Below, one piece after another: positions 6,085 through 7,920 of a stretch of 7,920 nucleotides of DNA; within the stretch, counting starts at the first letter, position 1, and every line of letters starts with the position of its first letter. The notes under the pieces are model-generated. The model searched no databases. It saw only the letters and a program-made list of their open reading frames with translations, and was not told where the DNA came from. The DNA is from Chitinophagales bacterium. GTDB lineage: Bacteria > Bacteroidota > Bacteroidia > Chitinophagales > Saprospiraceae. The stretch covers positions 1 to 7,920 of the forward strand of contig JAAFHQ010000256.1 in NCBI GenBank assembly GCA_013298445.1. The letters are read 5' to 3'. The position numbers were made by a program, and so were the translations under genes.

Positions 6085-7798
6085 AATTTTATCCTCCCTT
6101 TTTTGCACTCTGCTCTTTAGCGCAGTTTGGGCCCAGAAGTCTTATCCCGATCCTCAAAAAAACTACTCTGCACAAGAAATTAAAAGGTTTATTTCCGAAT
6201 ATGAGAAAAAGAAGGACTCAAAAGGGATAGCCGTTGCCTATGAGCTTCAGGGCATGTTCTATCAGGAAATTTATTTCTTCAGTACCCTGACTCTCAAATT
6301 TTATATCAATAGTGCAGATAACTACCTAAAAGTAGACGACCTGGAATCCCATTACCGGGTAAAAAAGCGCCTTGCTGATCTTTTTTCAATTGACGATGTA
6401 CTTTATAACAATGCACCTAAATTCTATTTTGAAGCACTGAATTATTATAAAGCCCAAAAAAATGAGCATAAAATCACTGAGGTTAAGCTAGAGTTACTCA
6501 ATCTGCTTATCAACAAAGATAGCCTCAGGGGCAATGATCAAATTACCGGGTTTTCGAATGTAAAATCAGAACTAAATTCGATCATCGATCAGTGTAGAAA
6601 GCTTAAAGACACCAGCAATTTGACCTATGCCTACAATCTTTATGCCTCCTATTATCTTCAAAAAAAAGAATTGGCCGAAGCGGATCGCTTCATAGACATG
6701 AGCATAAAGATACATAAGCCAAAAACTTCTTTTGAGCTGCTCAACCTCTTTCAAAAAGGCTTAATTCAAAAGGCCAAAAACAACCTGCCCGAAGCCATCT
6801 CTTTTTTGCGATCAAGTGAAAGACTTGCTGAAGTTCGCAACAATAAATACTTGATGCAACACATTTGTCATAATCTGGCAGAATGCTATACCTTGCTCAA
6901 TAACCAAGCTCAAACACTCAATTATTGGAAAAAGACCGCTGCTGCTGTTACCCGTTTTTACAATTCAAGTGGGACCCAATCGTCCCGAAATGAATTCACT
7001 CAATATGAATTGCGTTTGGTGACCCTGGAAAAAAAGTACGCAGCAAAAAATCAGGCCTATTTAAATACCGTCAATTTTGGAATCATTGGGGCACTGATTT
7101 TGTTTGGGGTGATCGCCTATCTGGTTTTTAAATCCCGATTGCGGAAAAAAGACCTGATCAACCGCGCACTGGAGTTAAAATCAATGAAGTCTTTAATTGA
7201 AGGCCAGGAAAAGGAGCGCAACCGGGTAGCCAAAGATTTGCACGACGGTTTAGGTGCCAATTTGTCCACCATCAAGTTGTTTATAGAAAGCCAAAGAGAC
7301 AAATACGATGCTACCATCCAAACTCAATTCTTAAATCCTCTGGCCAAAAACATCGACGATGCTTGCCTCGAAACCCGCAACATCTCCCACGACTTGAGGC
7401 CCTTTTCCCTGAAATACGGTTTCAGCTCTGCATTGGGTGATTTGGTTAAAAAAGCCCAAACTGCATTGCCCCAAACCGAAGTTATTTTTGGTAGCTATGG
7501 GGAAGAACCCCAGATTAGCGAAGAGACTGCTCTCATGGTTTACCGGATCGTGCAAGAGCTGCTCAACAATGCGGCCAAGTACGCCAAGGCTACGCAGATA
7601 ACTTTACAAACCTTTTATGAACCCGAACAGCTCTCTGTACATGTAGAAGACGACGGACAAGGCTTTGATTTAAAGCTAGTTAAAGAAGGAAATGGCCTTG
7701 GCAATATTCGTTCCCGCATCGACTATCTTGGTGGTCAAATCATCTGGCAAACAGCTCCTCAACAAGGTACCGCAGTAATTTTATCGGTGCCATTGTAA
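6068..7798 (+). CDS. Sensor histidine kinase, HisKA_3/HATPase_c, periplasmic TPR-like sensor
   Basis: The 576-residue kinase (from ATG 6068) is the partner of the preceding regulator. A signal peptide (1-22, ending SAVWA before QK) leads to a helical sensor region (about 30-325) with TPR-like repeats such as the NLPEAISFLRSSERLAEV area near 239-256. One TM segment (about 336-354) and a short coiled linker follow. The HisKA_3 dimerisation domain has the phospho-acceptor H392 in DLHDGLGA; the HATPase_c domain has the N box ELLNNAAKYA (497-506), the G1 box DDGQGF (528-533) and the G2 box GNGLGNIRSR (541-550). All catalytic motifs are intact. ATG 6068 is preferred over the in-frame TTG 6062 because it gives a clean signal peptide; it overlaps the regulator by 17 nt. 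This topology puts the TPR region outside the inner membrane. The signal is unknown. By eye, the sensor part is AT-richer than the kinase part. Confidence 0.94.
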   Translation: MNLFRKILSSLFCTLLFSAVWAQKSYPDPQKNYSAQEIKRFISEYEKKKDSKGIAVAYELQGMFYQEIYFFSTLTLKFYINSADNYLKVDDLESHYRVKKRLADLFSIDDVLYNNAPKFYFEALNYYKAQKNEHKITEVKLELLNLLINKDSLRGNDQITGFSNVKSELNSIIDQCRKLKDTSNLTYAYNLYASYYLQKKELAEADRFIDMSIKIHKPKTSFELLNLFQKGLIQKAKNNLPEAISFLRSSERLAEVRNNKYLMQHICHNLAECYTLLNNQAQTLNYWKKTAAAVTRFYNSSGTQSSRNEFTQYELRLVTLEKKYAAKNQAYLNTVNFGIIGALILFGVIAYLVFKSRLRKKDLINRALELKSMKSLIEGQEKERNRVAKDLHDGLGANLSTIKLFIESQRDKYDATIQTQFLNPLAKNIDDACLETRNISHDLRPFSLKYGFSSALGDLVKKAQTALPQTEVIFGSYGEEPQISEETALMVYRIVQELLNNAAKYAKATQITLQTFYEPEQLSVHVEDDGQGFDLKLVKEGNGLGNIRSRIDYLGGQIIWQTAPQQGTAVILSVPL

Positions 7799-7810
7799 AA
7801 TCACTCCAAA

Positions 7811-7853
7811 AACCTGGGGTAAACCCTAGGTTATTAAAGCTACGGGTTTACCC
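7811..7853. promoter_or_regulatory. Paired GGGTAAACCC / GGGTTTACCC dyads, putative operator
   Basis: GGGTAAACCC (7817-7826) and GGGTTTACCC (7844-7853) are exact reverse complements, 27 bp apart start to start, and each is close to palindromic itself (GGGT-N2-ACCC). The first also sits in a hairpin, AACCTGGGG (7811-7819) with CCCTAGGTT (7824-7832). No T-tract follows, so a terminator is unlikely. The second dyad ends two bases before a -33 box, a position typical of activator sites. The TACCC half-site resembles NarL-type heptamers. Confidence 0.5.
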
Positions 7854-7855
7854 TA

Positions 7856-7886
7856 TTGGCTACGACGATGAACAGTCCTAACTTTG
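7856..7886 (+). promoter_or_regulatory. Bacteroidota-type promoter for a gene beyond the window
   Basis: TTG (7856-7858) is followed after exactly 20 nt by TAACTTTG (7879-7886), a full match to the -7 consensus TAnnTTTG. Transcription would start near 7890-7893. No ATG-initiated gene begins before the window ends, so the leader is at least about 30 nt. Confidence 0.65.
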
Positions 7887-7920
7887 TATCATCAAAAAGG
7901 ACAAAACGATTGTTCTTCTC

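Noticed and set aside
7811..7832. Hairpin after the kinase as an intrinsic terminator
   Set aside because: No T-tract follows it (next bases ATTAAAGC); the repeated dyads next to a promoter fit an operator better.

Overview
The window looks like chromosomal DNA of a member of the Bacteroidota, most likely the Saprospiria (Haliscomenobacter/Lewinella-like). This is inferred from three things: protein style (FtsX/MacB-type permease, TPR-containing HisKA_3 sensor kinase, GH3-family protein), promoters matching the Bacteroidota TTTG / TAnnTTTG (-33/-7) consensus, and weak or absent Shine-Dalgarno sequences. The species is not provable from sequence reading alone.

Layout. Positions 1-125 hold a long imperfect hairpin built from 10/20-nt repeat units, directly abutting a GH3-family acyl-adenylating enzyme (141-1679, +). 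A 158-bp gap follows with three helically phased copies of a TGCCAAAATGTCA-like site and a good sigma-54 (-24/-12) promoter candidate, leading into a small heat-shock protein of the Hsp20 family (1838-2284, +). Just after that gene lies a second long repeat-built hairpin (2286-2375). The next ~320 bp have no recognisable gene. They contain a nested inverted repeat, a doubtful 46-codon ORF and a clear plus-strand intrinsic terminator (2665-2694), so a small RNA or short transcript is possible.

A large FtsX/MacB-like ABC transporter permease runs on the minus strand (2700-5135). It is divergent from a two-component operon on the plus strand: a NarL/LuxR-type response regulator (5443-6084) and, overlapping it by 17 nt, a periplasmic-sensor histidine kinase (6068-7798). 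The ~307-bp divergent region holds a promoter candidate for each side and an 8-bp direct repeat spaced 22 bp.

After the kinase, two mutually complementary GGGTAAACCC / GGGTTTACCC dyads sit just upstream of a strong -33/-7 promoter (7856-7886). That promoter drives a gene starting beyond the window, which is a plausible target of the adjacent regulator. The regulator and kinase clearly work together as a phosphorelay pair; the GH3, Hsp20 and permease genes appear to be separate transcription units. I see no phage, insertion sequence, CRISPR, tRNA or rRNA. The most interesting material is regulatory or non-coding rather than a new protein system.
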